From positions 26,208,244 to 26,270,743 of the forward strand of contig CM022670.1 in assembly GCA_012295275.1 (NCBI GenBank): a stretch of 62,500 nucleotides of DNA, written 5' to 3'. The notes below the pieces were generated by a model. That model searched no databases and had not been told where the DNA came from. It saw nothing but the letters and a program-made list of their open reading frames with translations. The first letter of the stretch is position 1; every line of letters begins with the position of its first letter. Of the stretch, positions 21,701 to 62,500 are shown one piece after another. Source of the DNA: Chrysomallon squamiferum (lineage: Eukaryota; Mollusca; Gastropoda; Neomphalida; Peltospiridae). Both the position numbers and the translations under genes were made by a program.

Positions 21701-24700
21701 ACACTTCATAATAGAATCCTATCTTAAATAAAATAAGGAAAATAAAATCCTATCTTAATTTATAATAACAATAATTATAATAAAAAATGTATAGACACTT
21801 CATATTATCTTCTGTTCTAAAAATAATAATGTTGTTTGTTTCAGAGGACTGGTAGGAGAAGAAGTGTTTTGGTCTCCACGAGATACTCTGGCAAAAGAGA
21901 TAGACAAGTTGAAAGCACTTGATGAGCTTCTGGAGAAGAAAAATCACACAGGTGAAAATAAAAAAGAGAAGAAAAGTGGCACGAGAGAAAAGCAACAGGA
22001 TGAAGACAGTTCAACAAAATCTGATAAAAGTGAAGAATGTCTGACTGCCTCTAGCATTGTTGAAGACATGGCTTCACTAATGTTAAATTGTGAAGAAAAA
22101 AAGAGTGAATTTAAACATATTTCAGAAGAAGAAATTTCAGGGAATGTAGAACAGAACATGTCACATATAGGTAAACCAGAACAAGATGTGTTACATACAG
22201 CCAATCCGAAACAGAAAGTGTCACATGCAGGTAAACCAGAACAGAAAGTATTTCATACAGGTAAATTAGAACAAAAAGTGTTACATACAGGTAAATCAGA
22301 AGAGAAAATGTCACATACAGATAAACCAGAAGAGAAAATAATAAATACAGATAAACCAGAAGAGAAAATAACATATACAAATAAACCAGAAGAGAAAATA
22401 GCATATACAAATAAACCAGAAGAGAAAATAACACATACAGATAAACCAGAACAAAATGTTTCGGTTATGAGTAAAGATGATGTCTCTTGTAATCAAGTTG
22501 GTAAGAGAAAAGACAGTTATGAATCTAAAACTTTTCAGTGTGTTGTAGAAAAGGAAAATTCAGTAGAAACAGATAATTCATTAAGTGCACCTTTACCTGG
22601 AGAATCTAATTCAGATTTTGTATTAAGACTGTTGGATAAAAGAAAACATCTATTAAGTAAAATGGCTGATGTCCAGCGGGTTGTGAATACTAATGAAGAT
22701 AAAAATGAAAATAGAACTAAACACAACTCAGAAGTTATTCCTACTAAAATATCTACCAGTGAGTCTAAAACGACAGATGATAAAAACGTCCATGTTAGAT
22801 CTGGAAATAAAAAACATCGTCGCAAATCCAAAAAAGGGTTATCTCCCTTGACCTATGTTGGTGACATGGTTGGACAGTGGATGACAAAGGAGACACTGGA
22901 ATATTTGAAAAATGTGGAAGTTCTGAAGGAGAGAAAGTGTTGAAATCCACTGATCCAGAGGTTCAGCAACACTACATGAAGTTACTGAAACGAGCTGAAG
23001 TCAGAGAAAAACTGTTAGATTCTGATGATGATGAGGAAGATTCTTCCACTCCGTCCAAACCACTTCCAGATTATAAAAAACTGAAAGAAGAGACTGACCT
23101 GTTTCAGTCTAAAGTGGAGTCTTTCTTCAAGGGACATTTAATGGTGAAGGTAAACAATACTACAATTAATTATGGTTCGATAAAAATGTTGTGAGTAAAT
23201 AAATAAATATATACTGTTAATTAAAAATATTTTGATTTTGTTATAATATAGTTATTTTCTTCATTATTCAAATAAATACATTAATCAAAAATAGTATTTT
23301 TGTGTGCTGTTATTCAGCTAATAAAAACAACATAAAAGGCTTATAATTCTTAATTTAAATCTTTATAAGTTGTTACATGATTGTTTAAGCTACTTTCTAC
23401 TTTACTTCAGTTTATCATATGATAATGATTGTAGAGAGCTATATATTTTATATATTTCATAAAGATACTGATATTCATTACAGTAAAACCATTGCTTTTA
23501 AAATTTACTAATAGTAATATTAATAATGATTATTTGAGTAGTTACATTATTCTCATATTTAGGAACATTTTTGTATTGATTTATAAAAATAAGATTTATA
23601 AATAAATTTGTATAATCTTTTCTATGATTTTGATTCTATTTATTTATTTATTTTTGAGCAGCCACCAGAAAAAGAGGAATCCTCAGAAAATGACAGACCT
23701 ATTTACCTGCCAACAGTGGACTCCATAGATCAGCTGCAGATCAGAAGAAAAATTGTCATGGACAGGCTCAGTAAAGCGTATGTTGATATTACAGTATATC
23801 ACAAATTAGTATAGATTGCACTAACCTATATATGTTGTATGAAAATAATTTTGGTATTTCAAAGTGTGAAAATGGCTAAAAATCATAACTGTCGCTCACA
23901 GTATCTGAGATATCATCTCTGCAAGATTTGTGTGTTATGCATATTTTTATATAAAACAAATTTCTTGTCTTGTATCTACTCACAATGTATCATTGTATCA
24001 CAGCACCCAGCTAAAGAACCTTTTTAACCATTACATTTCTGGACAGGTACTCATTATAAACTTTGGCTTGGGAAGTATTTGGAATAAGTAGAGTAGAATT
24101 TTGTGATATTTTTCATTATCATCCTTTTATATTTTGATGAATAATTCAGCAGAATTGAAACTAATAAAACTGTAATGTGTTTATCTTGGGATGTATAACA
24201 CTAAGTCTGGCTGATTTTAGGAGAATATTTTTTTAATACATAGCCATTTAATATGTGTAAAATTTAAATTTTATTTGTATTTGTTTAAAATTCAGTGTAC
24301 CTGATTTGTTGACACCATTAAGATTGACTCTGCAGGATGTGACAAGAGAATTACGAGAACTCATCTTCACGTTCAGGTCAGATCTCTTCATTTTTTATTT
24401 AATTTTATTAATACTACGTACAAATAGCCTGTGTACATTTTGTGTACTAATTATTACTGTATCCTGCTTTCTTTGTTTTTTTGTACCAATTTCTGCTATA
24501 ATAAAGTATGACAGGAAAATAACAGTCTTCTGAGAAAAAAGTCTAGAACTGACAATTTCTATTATCTCATTAAAAAAAAAAAAAAAAAAAAATAAAATCA
24601 TAAAAATATTTGCAAATTTATGCAAATCTCAGTAAGAATATTTTTTATTTTAATTTTTTTTCTGTGATTCAAATAAAATGGTTGAATTTAAAAAAAAAAA

Positions 24701-25501
24701 TTAGTAAAAAAAGCATTCTATGTGATTATGTCTTACAAGCTTGTTATTTTTATCAGTAGTAATCACAGGTGTTTTCAAATTAAGATAATCTGAATCATAT
24801 GAATTGTATTTTTGTTTTTTGTTTGTACATTTTAATTACTCTTATTTAATCTTACATATTTCATATACTAAAATCTTTGTTTGCTTTTCAGACTTGACAG
24901 CAAGAATATTTTGTTCAAACCTGCAGAATGGACTTTAGTGGCTTTGATTTTGTTCAGATTGTAAGTAACTATATCTTTATACAAGTACAACATATTTCTC
25001 AATTAAAATCATGTAATATCTTGTTGTGATTTTTTGTGTGTTTTTTTTATAAATACTGTTTCCCTAAACAAAACCTTTTTTTTCTACAACATAGCCATTG
25101 TATTCTGTTTCATATTTTTGTAATTTGCACTCTTTGATTAAATTAGAGAGCACGATGTGATGAAGAATTGATTCTGTTTTGTATATAAAACATTAAAGTA
25201 TATTCTTCCATGTCTGTCATTTTGAATTTAGCATTTTTATAAATAACGAAAAGATACATCACAACTGCCTGTTTTAAAATTTATTAATTTTATTTTTTTA
25301 AATTTTATTTTTTATTATTATTCTTTTTTTTTCAGGTTATCTGTGAAAATGAAACAGGTTGAAGAAGCTTTTAAACAATCATCTTTTGTCCATTTCTGTA
25401 GTGTCCTGTTGGAAGGACTTGGACACAGCCAGAAAGACATTGACACAATAGTTGACCAACTGATTTCTAAAGACTACAACAGCAAGCTGAAAGTAAAATA
25501 A
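18799..25501 (+). CDS. RPAP2: RPAP2, RNA polymerase II CTD phosphatase (Rtr1 family), nine exons
   Basis: Exons: 18799-18924, 19759-19857, 20139-20204, 20780-20907, 21845-23149, 23662-23777, 24296-24376, 24892-24960, 25336-25501 (TAA). The Rtr1 domain is clear: [29 protein letters not shown], the YHISTRTNKVFEI block, KFCSNHCYQASKHFAKQI, then SPVWARDE. The zinc ligands C-x4-C and C-x3-C are kept. The family acts on Ser5-phosphorylated RNA polymerase II CTD and helps import the polymerase. The start ATG at 18799 fits the domain edge; an upstream non-coding exon is possible. Exon 5 holds a decapeptide repeat (22146-22466) and an apparent one-base frameshift between 22865 and 22940: the first frame stops at 22943 and the second continues to the donor at 23150. 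With one base added, the protein would be about 718 residues, longer than the 612 of human because of the repeat region. Confidence 0.93.
21466..21835. repeat. Degenerate tandem repeat of about 110 bp in RPAP2 intron 4
   Basis: Three to four units share CATCTATATACACTTCATA, TTCTGTTTTA-AAATAATAA and CTTAATTTATAAT blocks. The last unit ends just before the exon-5 acceptor. Confidence 0.65.
22146..22466 (+). repeat. In-frame 30-bp minisatellite encoding a decapeptide repeat in RPAP2
   Basis: About ten to eleven units of consensus KPE(E/Q)K(I/V)-x-(H/Y)-T-(G/D/N). The central units KPEEKITYTN and KPEEKIAYTN are nearly identical, while the outer units are diverged. The period of exactly 30 bases preserves frame. 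Confidence 0.95.
22865..22940 (+). other. Apparent one-base frameshift in RPAP2 exon 5
   Basis: The upstream frame runs to TGA at 22941-22943. The downstream frame is open from 22865 and carries conserved-looking sequence (STDPEVQQHYMKLLKRAEV) to the splice donor. No intron of plausible length with GT/AG exists here. The A5 run at 22908-22912 is the most likely place for a lost base. Confidence 0.7.
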
Positions 25502-25595
25502 AATCACAAAACAAAGTCCATTGTTGTGTGTCATGTTATCATAGTTTTGGTGGATTTTGGTGGTTAAGTATTTCAATTAATGAATTTAACTTACA

Positions 25596-25601
25596 AATAA
25601 A
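25596..25601 (+). promoter_or_regulatory. Candidate poly(A) signal of RPAP2
   Basis: AATAAA 95 bases after the stop codon. Confidence 0.45.
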
Positions 25602-26692
25602 AATATAAATAACAAAAAACTAAATTAATAGGATTCCAAGATGCACATTTTTTCCTTTAGATATTGATTTTCAGATGTTAAAATTTAGGATAACCTTAAA
25701 TTATGTTTATTGTAAGTTATATTTTTGGAAAGCATTATGATATATATGTATAATGATGTTACATATGTGTATTTTTCTTGTATAAAAAATTTCCCATGTC
25801 ATCATATAGGTACTTTTATCTTCATTGATACAGAACTGTTTCATCTGAAAACTGCTTAACTAAGTAACATTTACATAACACCACATTTTAATACTGATAA
25901 CTGTGTGGTGTTATAAAAAGTATTTTTACATAAAGACACGAGGAAGGAGGTCCTCTTGAACTACTTTTTTGATCAACACCTTCAGGTTAACACATTCTTT
26001 TTTAAACATGATTTGATACACTGGCACTAGCAATCTTCTAATGAGATAAAATCGTATATCTTATGTTCACCTCACTTAAAAACTGTATTTTTAATAGTTA
26101 CCACATTTAGTTATTAAATTAGCAAAAATTGAAAATAGAAATTCACATATTCCGTATCCATAGATACATATAGCCAACATCCACCAGTGTTTGAGGTTCA
26201 CCAGTTCAATACAGTTAAAAAGTGTAATTCCTTTTAAACAGTACATGCATAGTTCCTGTAAACTGAAAATATACAATGGAGGGAAATAAGTGAAAATGTT
26301 AAATCTGGAAGAATTTTATAACGTATTAGCAATGCTTTTCAATAACATTTGTTGGTTTTGAAATAAAAATAGAACTGCCTTTAAGATAAATTTAAAGTAC
26401 AGCTGGAAATACTTTGTAACACATTTTCACCTAAGAGAGGACAACTGCATTAAAAAAAAAAATTTAAAAAATATTTTACTTTTTTTACTGTTTTGTTTTT
26501 TAAACATTAAATACTTTTGCTTCTTTGTTTAGGAAGATGGCTAATAACAAGAAAGTAAAATGGTTTATTAATGAAGTACGTTTCGCAAGAGACGTTGAAA
26601 GATCGGAAAAATATGTTTTAAAATATGTAGAACTAGACACAGAGAAAAATGGTTCATAATCGGGAATAATTTTCAATGATTCGTAAAATTCA

Positions 26693-26749
<57 letters not shown>

Positions 26750-27674
26750 CAGAAGAAGAATATAAACCATTCAAAACTTGTTACGTCTAGCTAAAACAAA
26801 CCAGACAGAAATAACTAGGCTGAAGAAAAAGATTGTTTAATAGTTTTCAGCTTTATGCTCGGACTTTAGAAGAGACAACGGAGGCTGAACAAAGTGACAG
26901 TAATATATTTTGAATAGCAGTTTACCAGAAAAAAATAAAAATCGACTTCAATCAAGAAATATTTGTTGTTGTTTTCTTCAAAATACATGTAGGTCACTGA
27001 CACCACTATTTCGAGTGTTTTAATCGACTACTGTAATCGGATATATCTTGTGTCACCATGAATTATTCTCAGTAATGCCACGCTTAAGCATTATGTTAAT
27101 TTTTTTTCCCCGCCATGGAATGTTTTCAGTGATAAAGGCTATCTGCAGAAAAAAAAAAAAAAAAAAAAAAAAAATCCTATTCATCGATATATCTTGAAAG
27201 CTATCTGAATTACACACATCAGACGTTGTTAATTCAATATTGTGAAATTTGTAACAGCTAGTATTAACAGGCACTTAAGTTTAACCCGACACCGTTTGTG
27301 TCAGGTTATTAGGTTTCCCGCTCAGCTCGGTGTTTTTCGTGAAGCTTTAACATGCCGAGGAGACGTGGTACTGGACGTGCTCTTGAATTTGATGACAAAC
27401 AAAACAATTGATTTTCCTTAAAAGTATTTGATTAACGGTCTCGTATGTTACGGGTTGCTGTTTTGTTTTCTCTGATATGTATTTTTACTTGTATGGCATG
27501 TCTAATTTGTTAATATATTGCATCAAGAATGTAGAGCAATAACTCTTTTGTATAATAACATTTATAAAAAAATATATTTACTTTCTGTTCTTTGGTTGAA
27601 TCATTTTCCTTTTTATGTCATTTTTGAAAATAAGTTTTGCAAATACAGATGTTAAACATTCGTTCCATGTAAAA

Positions 27675-27709
<35 letters not shown>

Positions 27710-27760
27710 CCTTGCGTATTTTTAAAATTAAAAAATAACACGAAAATTAACGAGACGTTC
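25602..27760. other. Intergenic region between convergent RPAP2 and esterase genes
   Basis: It contains AT-rich sequence, an (AAT)n tract at 26698-26749, a poly-A run at 27149-27173, a (GA)n tract at 27684-27709, and a more GC-rich patch at 27280-27420 with a short inverted repeat (27283-27292 with 27298-27307). A 40-codon frame at 26537-26659 is noted but not supported. Confidence 0.5.
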
Positions 27761-27764
27761 AGCA

Positions 27765-28944
27765 TTTATTGACAATACATTCTGACAAGTAACAACAAAA
27801 TTATTAATAAATACAAAAATAGTTACAATAAAACCTTACAATAATTACCGTACGGCTGGTGAACGCAGATATGTAACAAACTTAATATCTGTGTAGAAAT
27901 CAAATTAGTTTTCACGTACATTTCACTTTGATAAAGAGATCACTTCGCGTCAGAATTTCAGAACCAGTGTTTCAGTCAGTGTCAGTAAATCAGTGTGATT
28001 AGTACACAGACAACCTCTTTCACATCACAGTTTACAAGAAACATTTTACCATCGACGCCACCTCGTTGCTTGTCAACATTAAAACACTTCGCATTTTTTC
28101 GTCGAATAAAGTGTAACTGCGACTAAGATGTGAAAGATAGCCGAAGACATTTGATCAACGTAGTATCAGATATAATACGATATCCATATTCATAATGAAC
28201 TTTATATTCGTAGGGTATCCCAGTAAAAATTAAATTTCAGTATTTATATTCATTTACTAAAAATTAAGTAATACTGCTGGTAAAATATATAATTTAATTA
28301 TTATTCTCATTTTTTTTTTTACTATTATGTTTTTGCTATTGATTATTTCATTTTAAATGAAGTTATTGCTTTTAAAAAAAAGTTATATTTATAAATTCAG
28401 CGGACGTACATACATCAGAATAATGAAAATAAGTATGTTTTATTAAAAATAAAATAATTTAAAAAATAAATAAATAAAAGAAAGAAAGGAAAAAAGAAAC
28501 AACACGTCCTCAGTAAAATAAAACTATTAAGGCAATTTCTATTTATAAACCAATTAAATTATTTGTATCGAAATGCGTTAACAGCATCAGTCGCCATTTT
28601 GTATTTGTAACATATATATTCTTTTCAGTTCGTTTTCGTTTGAAAAAATAGTTTCTTAGCTAACAGGAATAATGTAATATTTATCTTGTTTGTTTGAATA
28701 TATACATATATAATAAGTAAAATAAATAATTAAAAGCATGATAACAACGATTTATTAAAAAAACAAACAAACAAAAAAACAGTACGACAAGAAACATTAA
28801 CCAGCATTCAGTTATAAAAGTACAAATAACGGTATAAAAGAGACGTGGGATGTAAAAACACAACAACAATAATATACAAATAATTATGTGATCAGTTTCT
28901 AAATATAATATCTCACCCCGCCACTTATCTCTCGACTTTCACCA

Positions 28945-28977
<33 letters not shown>

Positions 28978-30044
28978 AAGGAGACTCGTACAAAAATACA
29001 TACAAACATCAAAACATTTACAATAATTTATAACTTTACCCGGGAGGTTCGAAGATTTTGTATTTTAAATCCGTCAGTTTTAGTGAAAAAGGATTTTAAC
29101 GAAGTCTGACAGTTTGGAACAAACATTTAACATAAGGATATCAGTAAACTTTACCCAGAAGGTACACATATTTAATTACTATTTAAATGCGCCGGTCTTG
29201 AGAAAAGAAAAAAACAAATTCAAGTTCATGTATAACGATTTTGGGCAAAGTCTTTATCAACAGTTTTGTTATAAAAAAATCAATTAAATTAACGCCTTGA
29301 ACAGAGCATACACAGAGTACAGCTCAGATACCTTTTTTGACAACAGGTCTGCCCCAAAAGACGGCTATTAAAAAGCTCTTCATTATTACAAAAAAGGTTA
29401 ACGGCGACCAGTAATGCTTAACCTTTGGCTGTATCATTGGCAGGTATGGACATCTCATAATATATGAGTTACTCCTTTACCAAATTCATTAGCACTAACG
29501 TTGTCTTTGGCAAACGAAACTAACACTTCTTGACTGTGTGTCAACGACAGACAGGCTCAAACCTTTAGTGAATGTAAATACTTTTAAAATCAAAATCTGA
29601 CCTATTTATTTTAAACGGTCACTGCTCTGTGCATCTTCGGAAACGGAGGAAAATAATAAAAATAATTTGTATGGTACAGAACACGGCCTACTGGGTAGCA
29701 ACAATACAACGACTCACTCGGAAATGATAAAAATGTGCAACCTTTTTAGGTGATTGCAAGACGACATTACAAAAATATGGTGAAAGCCCTTTTTGAGGAT
29801 TATGCCTCATGGAACTTCGAAACAATTAAAAACCGGCATTATTCGGGAAGTCTTCTCCAGGCCATGGGAACCGAGTTCGTTTGGTTGGTTTAACTGCTAA
29901 GATTCTTTAATTTTTGAAACGTGTTTTTAATTATTGTTTTACTTTAAACATTTTCAAAACTTAACTGTTTATGATATAACTGTATTTTGTGAATATGTAT
30001 TTGCTTGTTTCATTTTCTACTTATAATATACATCAGTTATCTTT

Positions 30045-30134
<90 letters not shown>

Positions 30135-31581
30135 AAAGAGTAAATAAAAAAGTACAATATGGAATATGGTTTGTTATTAACTTTTATATATGCATTAGAA
30201 TATATACTGATGGTTATTGAGTAATAACGATCTTTAAAGTAAGGTAATGCCAGCATTTCATCTTAGCTTATCAACATATTGGACAAAGCACGAAATATTT
30301 GTGGACTAATATTTTTTTTCACATTTTTCTACGTATAAAATAAGATTAATGTATTAAAATAAATATATTCATGAAAGATATTAACCTTTTGTTCCAGGAG
30401 ATTTTTCATGAATTTAATTTAATTTTTTTTTTTGTTTTCCACTCGACAGTTGTCACGGTGAAGAATGCAACTATTATGACCTTTAAATATTAAATAAGTC
30501 TACTTATTATTTTTATTATTATTTTTTCAAAAGGTATAAATTACTGAGTGTTTACAGGGAAGGGATAATTACATGTGTCAGCCAAACATCTAAATAAACA
30601 AACAAAATGTATTCAGATATAATTTCATCTAGTGCAATGTCAAAAACGTCTAAGACTTTACAAGTAAATGATTTTACCGTTAAATCACTTGATTTTCGAC
30701 TGTAAGACGTTGTTCATTTTGTTATGATTTTCCTTCGATTTTCGTTTTTTCTTTTTTTTTTTTTTAAATCTCCTTTAACAAAAATATTGTATTGCTTCAA
30801 GTAAGTGATCAAAATGAATATTCTTCAAATTACAAAACCTTCTTCACTTGTATTTATCGTTCGAATACAGTAGCGGAGATTATTGGAGCACAAGTCACCC
30901 GCTTATTACTGTTCATTGCAAACTGAAGTTAAACGATAATGACAGTCTTACCGAAGTGAAAGTCAGTTAATATGATCATGTTTGATGAAAGCTGTATCAA
31001 ACACTGTATTTCAGATCACACTATTATTTTTTAAATATAAAACGCTTTGGCGTTCACTTCAAACTTTGTTGTTATACGACGGGATATAAACCTCTCTGAC
31101 AACATCTCTTTTTTGTTTACAAATATTTTTTTTTTACAAAACAAGGTCGCACAAAAATATCATTTTTCGAAAATGCTGAAATTGCAGGAATTACGGCAAA
31201 TTGTATAAACTCAAAACGTCACTAAAATAATAATAATAATAATAATAATAATACGCTGTCCAGATACAATATCAGTTCAGAAGTCGACCTACTGTTCAAA
31301 CTGTCAGTAGTGTAATAAAAATGGCTTTCAAGTCGTTAAAGCACACGTTGTCTTTGGTTCTTCTACAACCATGAGTAATTACAGTAATGGTTAAGGAATA
31401 GGAAAGAATGGCCTGGTTGATGCTGCTGCCAGCTACAGTGCTGAGAGCTGTTAGTTTAAAAAAGTTCGCACGACCAGTCTTCAGGAATGATAATAATATT
31501 AACAGATCACAGTCGTTATATCACCACTCAGTCACGAATCAGTCACAACCCAATCACAAACCAAGCACTCCCAGTACCGGG
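27765..31581 (-). other. Probable long 3' UTR of the esterase/neuroligin-like gene
   Basis: After the stop codon (31584-31582), relatively complex, less repetitive sequence continues in minus-strand sense to a reverse AATAAA (TTTATT at 27765-27770). No exon was found in it. Its true end cannot be fixed, since closer TTTATT words exist. It includes an (AAT)n tract at 30048-30104. Confidence 0.4.
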
Positions 31582-60502
<28,921 letters not shown>

Positions 60503-62500
60503 CTGAAACAAACAGAAATCTTCATGAAACGCCACGCTTAGTTTAGCCTTGAAGTATCATCACACACAGAGAATGCATTGTAAAGATTTTCAAGCGTGAT
60601 TCTAGAGGTTTTCAAATGGCGTGTAGACGCTTTTAAAATGGCTTGTAAATGCTTTCAAAATGGCTTGTAATTCTTTTTCAAAGTGGCTTTGTCTACATTC
60701 TAAAGGTTTGAAAGTATTAAACAAGATAGGCGCCATAACAGCACTGAAAAATGTTTTTGCTTTTATCTGTGTAAATTTATTGTGTATAAAATTTATATAG
60801 TAATACGTAAACCAAACTCAAAGACGTACACGAGAAATAAACAACTATCGTGGAAAAATTAAAATAATATATCCTAAATGAGACGAAATAAATTGTTAAT
60901 TTTAATGAATATAGTTAGAATTCAAAGATACAATCTGTTAATTTTATATATTAACACTAAAGCATGACAGAAATGAGGCGACAAAATATTTTCTATTTCT
61001 TATTTGTCTTATAAACAATAAACAAGTAAAAGCCCAAATAAAAATCAGTTACTTCACTGTTTAATAGCATTACTATTAACCACTTCATTGTATGAATCTT
61101 CTTCTTGTCTTGTAGCATATGTTTTATAAACATCTGAATGTTAACTACTTCAGAGTGTAAAAACCTCATTTGATATGTAGTTTTATTAAGACACGCCCCA
61201 TTTCAGAATTTGTAAAAAGTTTATTTGCATAGATCACACTAACCTTTAGGTAAGTGTGGAAAGGTGATGTCTTGTGACGTTTATCGATAGAGAAAAGGCA
61301 TAAATAGAAAATTAATTTACTATTTTACAGCGAGTATTAAATTTGTTTAGACATAAATGCTAATATTTTGCCGTTTGCACATACATTATGAAGAACGTTT
61401 GTACTTGAATTAAATAACAATTTTAAAAGATGAATACAATAAACTGGCAACAGCTGACAGCTAAAATGAAAATAAATTCTAGAACAATGCTTTATCTATA
61501 GACGTTTCCTTAACAAAAGTAGATTGATGATAAAATAACTGACACAAATATCGTCATAAACATTTCGGAAAGTGTTTGTTGTTATTGTTTATAAATAAAA
61601 AAATTGAAATATTCACACAAAATAAATTTAAAAAAAATTTAAAAATATAAAAAACCTGAATTATGTACACAGTTTTATGAGAAAGAAAAAAAAAAAAAAA
61701 AAAGTAAGGAAGAAAAATAATTAAGAAAAAATGAGCTGAAATGAACTATAATAAAATAATAAAATAAAACAAAATAATAAAAATAATAAAAAACAATTTA
61801 AAAAAAACGTGTTTCCCTAAATCACTTTTGTTCTTTTTTTCCTTTCTATTTACAATTTTCAACTTTTAATTTTCACTCACTGTTACAGTCTATATTTTTA
61901 AAATGGCGCCTTTAGCATTATCATATCTTCGATCAGAATCAAAGTGAAGCTTTCTCGCTATATTTATAAATTACAGCTGTATGGGATTCACCGTAATTAG
62001 TTTTGTCAGTTCGACACAAACAGTGTGTGATTATTTAGGTCTATGTTCACTTAATGCCATGCATCCTGGACTCCGTGTTCATCGCGTCGATAACACAGAC
62101 TGAGTCACGCAGTTCACATCACTGTTAAGGTAACAGGTTCTCTAACTCAAAGGTTAAAACTGACCTCGTGTGTGATAGATCGCGGGATCAGTTCTCAGTG
62201 GCGTACTCATTAGTATCTTTTATCTTTATACAGATTAAGGTAACTGATTATTCAACTTGTGATATTATGTGTTTTCGCATTTGCAGAAAGTTGCATTTGG
62301 AATGTATTTTCCTGCTATTTCGTCACAGTAGCTTACAGAATAGGGACAATAACATTATTATTATTTAATAATAGCATGCCAGAAAAAAAAATTCAAAGTA
62401 TAGTTTCTAGAATACTATTTTTACTTATTAAATTTATTCATTAGTAACATTCAGTTCATATAAACTTTACATTATATTTTGAATTCTGTCAGAGATATTT
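60503..62500 (-). other. Intron upstream of the first visible esterase exon
   Basis: The exon at 60502-60338 begins mid-domain (APRPPTSWGN), so a preceding exon coding the signal peptide and first strands must exist. I searched the minus strand here for the usual GIPYAxPP-type exon end and found none, so it probably lies beyond 62500. The stretch holds the 22-bp minisatellite, AT-rich sequence and A-rich runs near 61690 and 61745-61805. Confidence 0.5.
60609..60697. repeat. 22-bp minisatellite, four units
   Basis: Units start at about 60609, 60631, 60653 and 60676 and share TTTCAAAATGGCTTGTA with substitutions. The array sits 100 bases upstream of the esterase exon. Confidence 0.8.

Noticed and set aside
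22111-22496. Minus-strand frames with repeated Leu/Tyr-rich heptads
   Set aside because: Shadow of the 30-bp RPAP2 repeat on the coding strand.
26537-26659. 40-codon plus-strand frame (MANNKKVKWFINEVRF...) after an acceptor-like TTTGTTTAG
   Set aside because: Too short, no recognisable features, and RPAP2 already ends at 25501. Kept only as a possible alternative terminal exon.
27283-27307. Short inverted repeat AACC-GACAC / GTGTC-GGTT
   Set aside because: A ten-base imperfect stem with no context for a histone-type or ncRNA structure.

Overview
This is AT-rich eukaryotic (metazoan) DNA. Spliced genes with GT-AG introns lie among many microsatellites. The protein content (RPAP2, a kynurenine/alpha-aminoadipate aminotransferase homologue, a neuroligin/cholinesterase-like membrane protein and a small secreted VWC protein) fits an invertebrate. 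A mollusc or other lophotrochozoan is my inference, not something the sequence proves. No bacterial operons, CRISPR arrays, rRNA or convincing tRNA genes were seen.

Layout. (1) 74-5128, + strand: the last ten exons of an AADAT/KAT-II-like aminotransferase. It is intact in frame, but the PLP-binding lysine and several cofactor contacts are replaced. (2) 5895-6182: a short pogo/Tigger-like MITE. (3) 6572-8858, - strand: a three-exon gene for a 115-residue secreted ten-cysteine VWC protein. None of its exons is obvious as a long ORF; it was assembled from splice phases. (4) About 9600-13900: an array of decayed tandem copies related to the next gene. (5) 14033-16306, - strand: a four-exon gene for an unrecognised single-pass membrane protein with a PPxY motif. 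(6) 16307-18798: a divergent promoter region with a duplicated block carrying two perfect CRE palindromes, plus a YY1-like site. (7) 18799-25501, + strand: complete RPAP2 in nine exons, with a decapeptide repeat and an apparent one-base frameshift in the large exon. (8) 27765-60502, - strand: a cholinesterase-like/neuroligin-like gene. It has ten exons in the window, an 18-kb intron, a full Ser-Glu-His triad, a C-terminal membrane anchor and a PDZ-type C terminus; its N-terminal exon lies outside the window.

The genes do not form a pathway. The membrane-protein gene and RPAP2 are divergent and probably share a promoter region. RPAP2 and the esterase gene are convergent. The rest of the window is intron, UTR and simple repeat. 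Exon boundaries were fixed by requiring GT/AG and matching codon phase between neighbours. Family names come from recognised motifs, without a database search.
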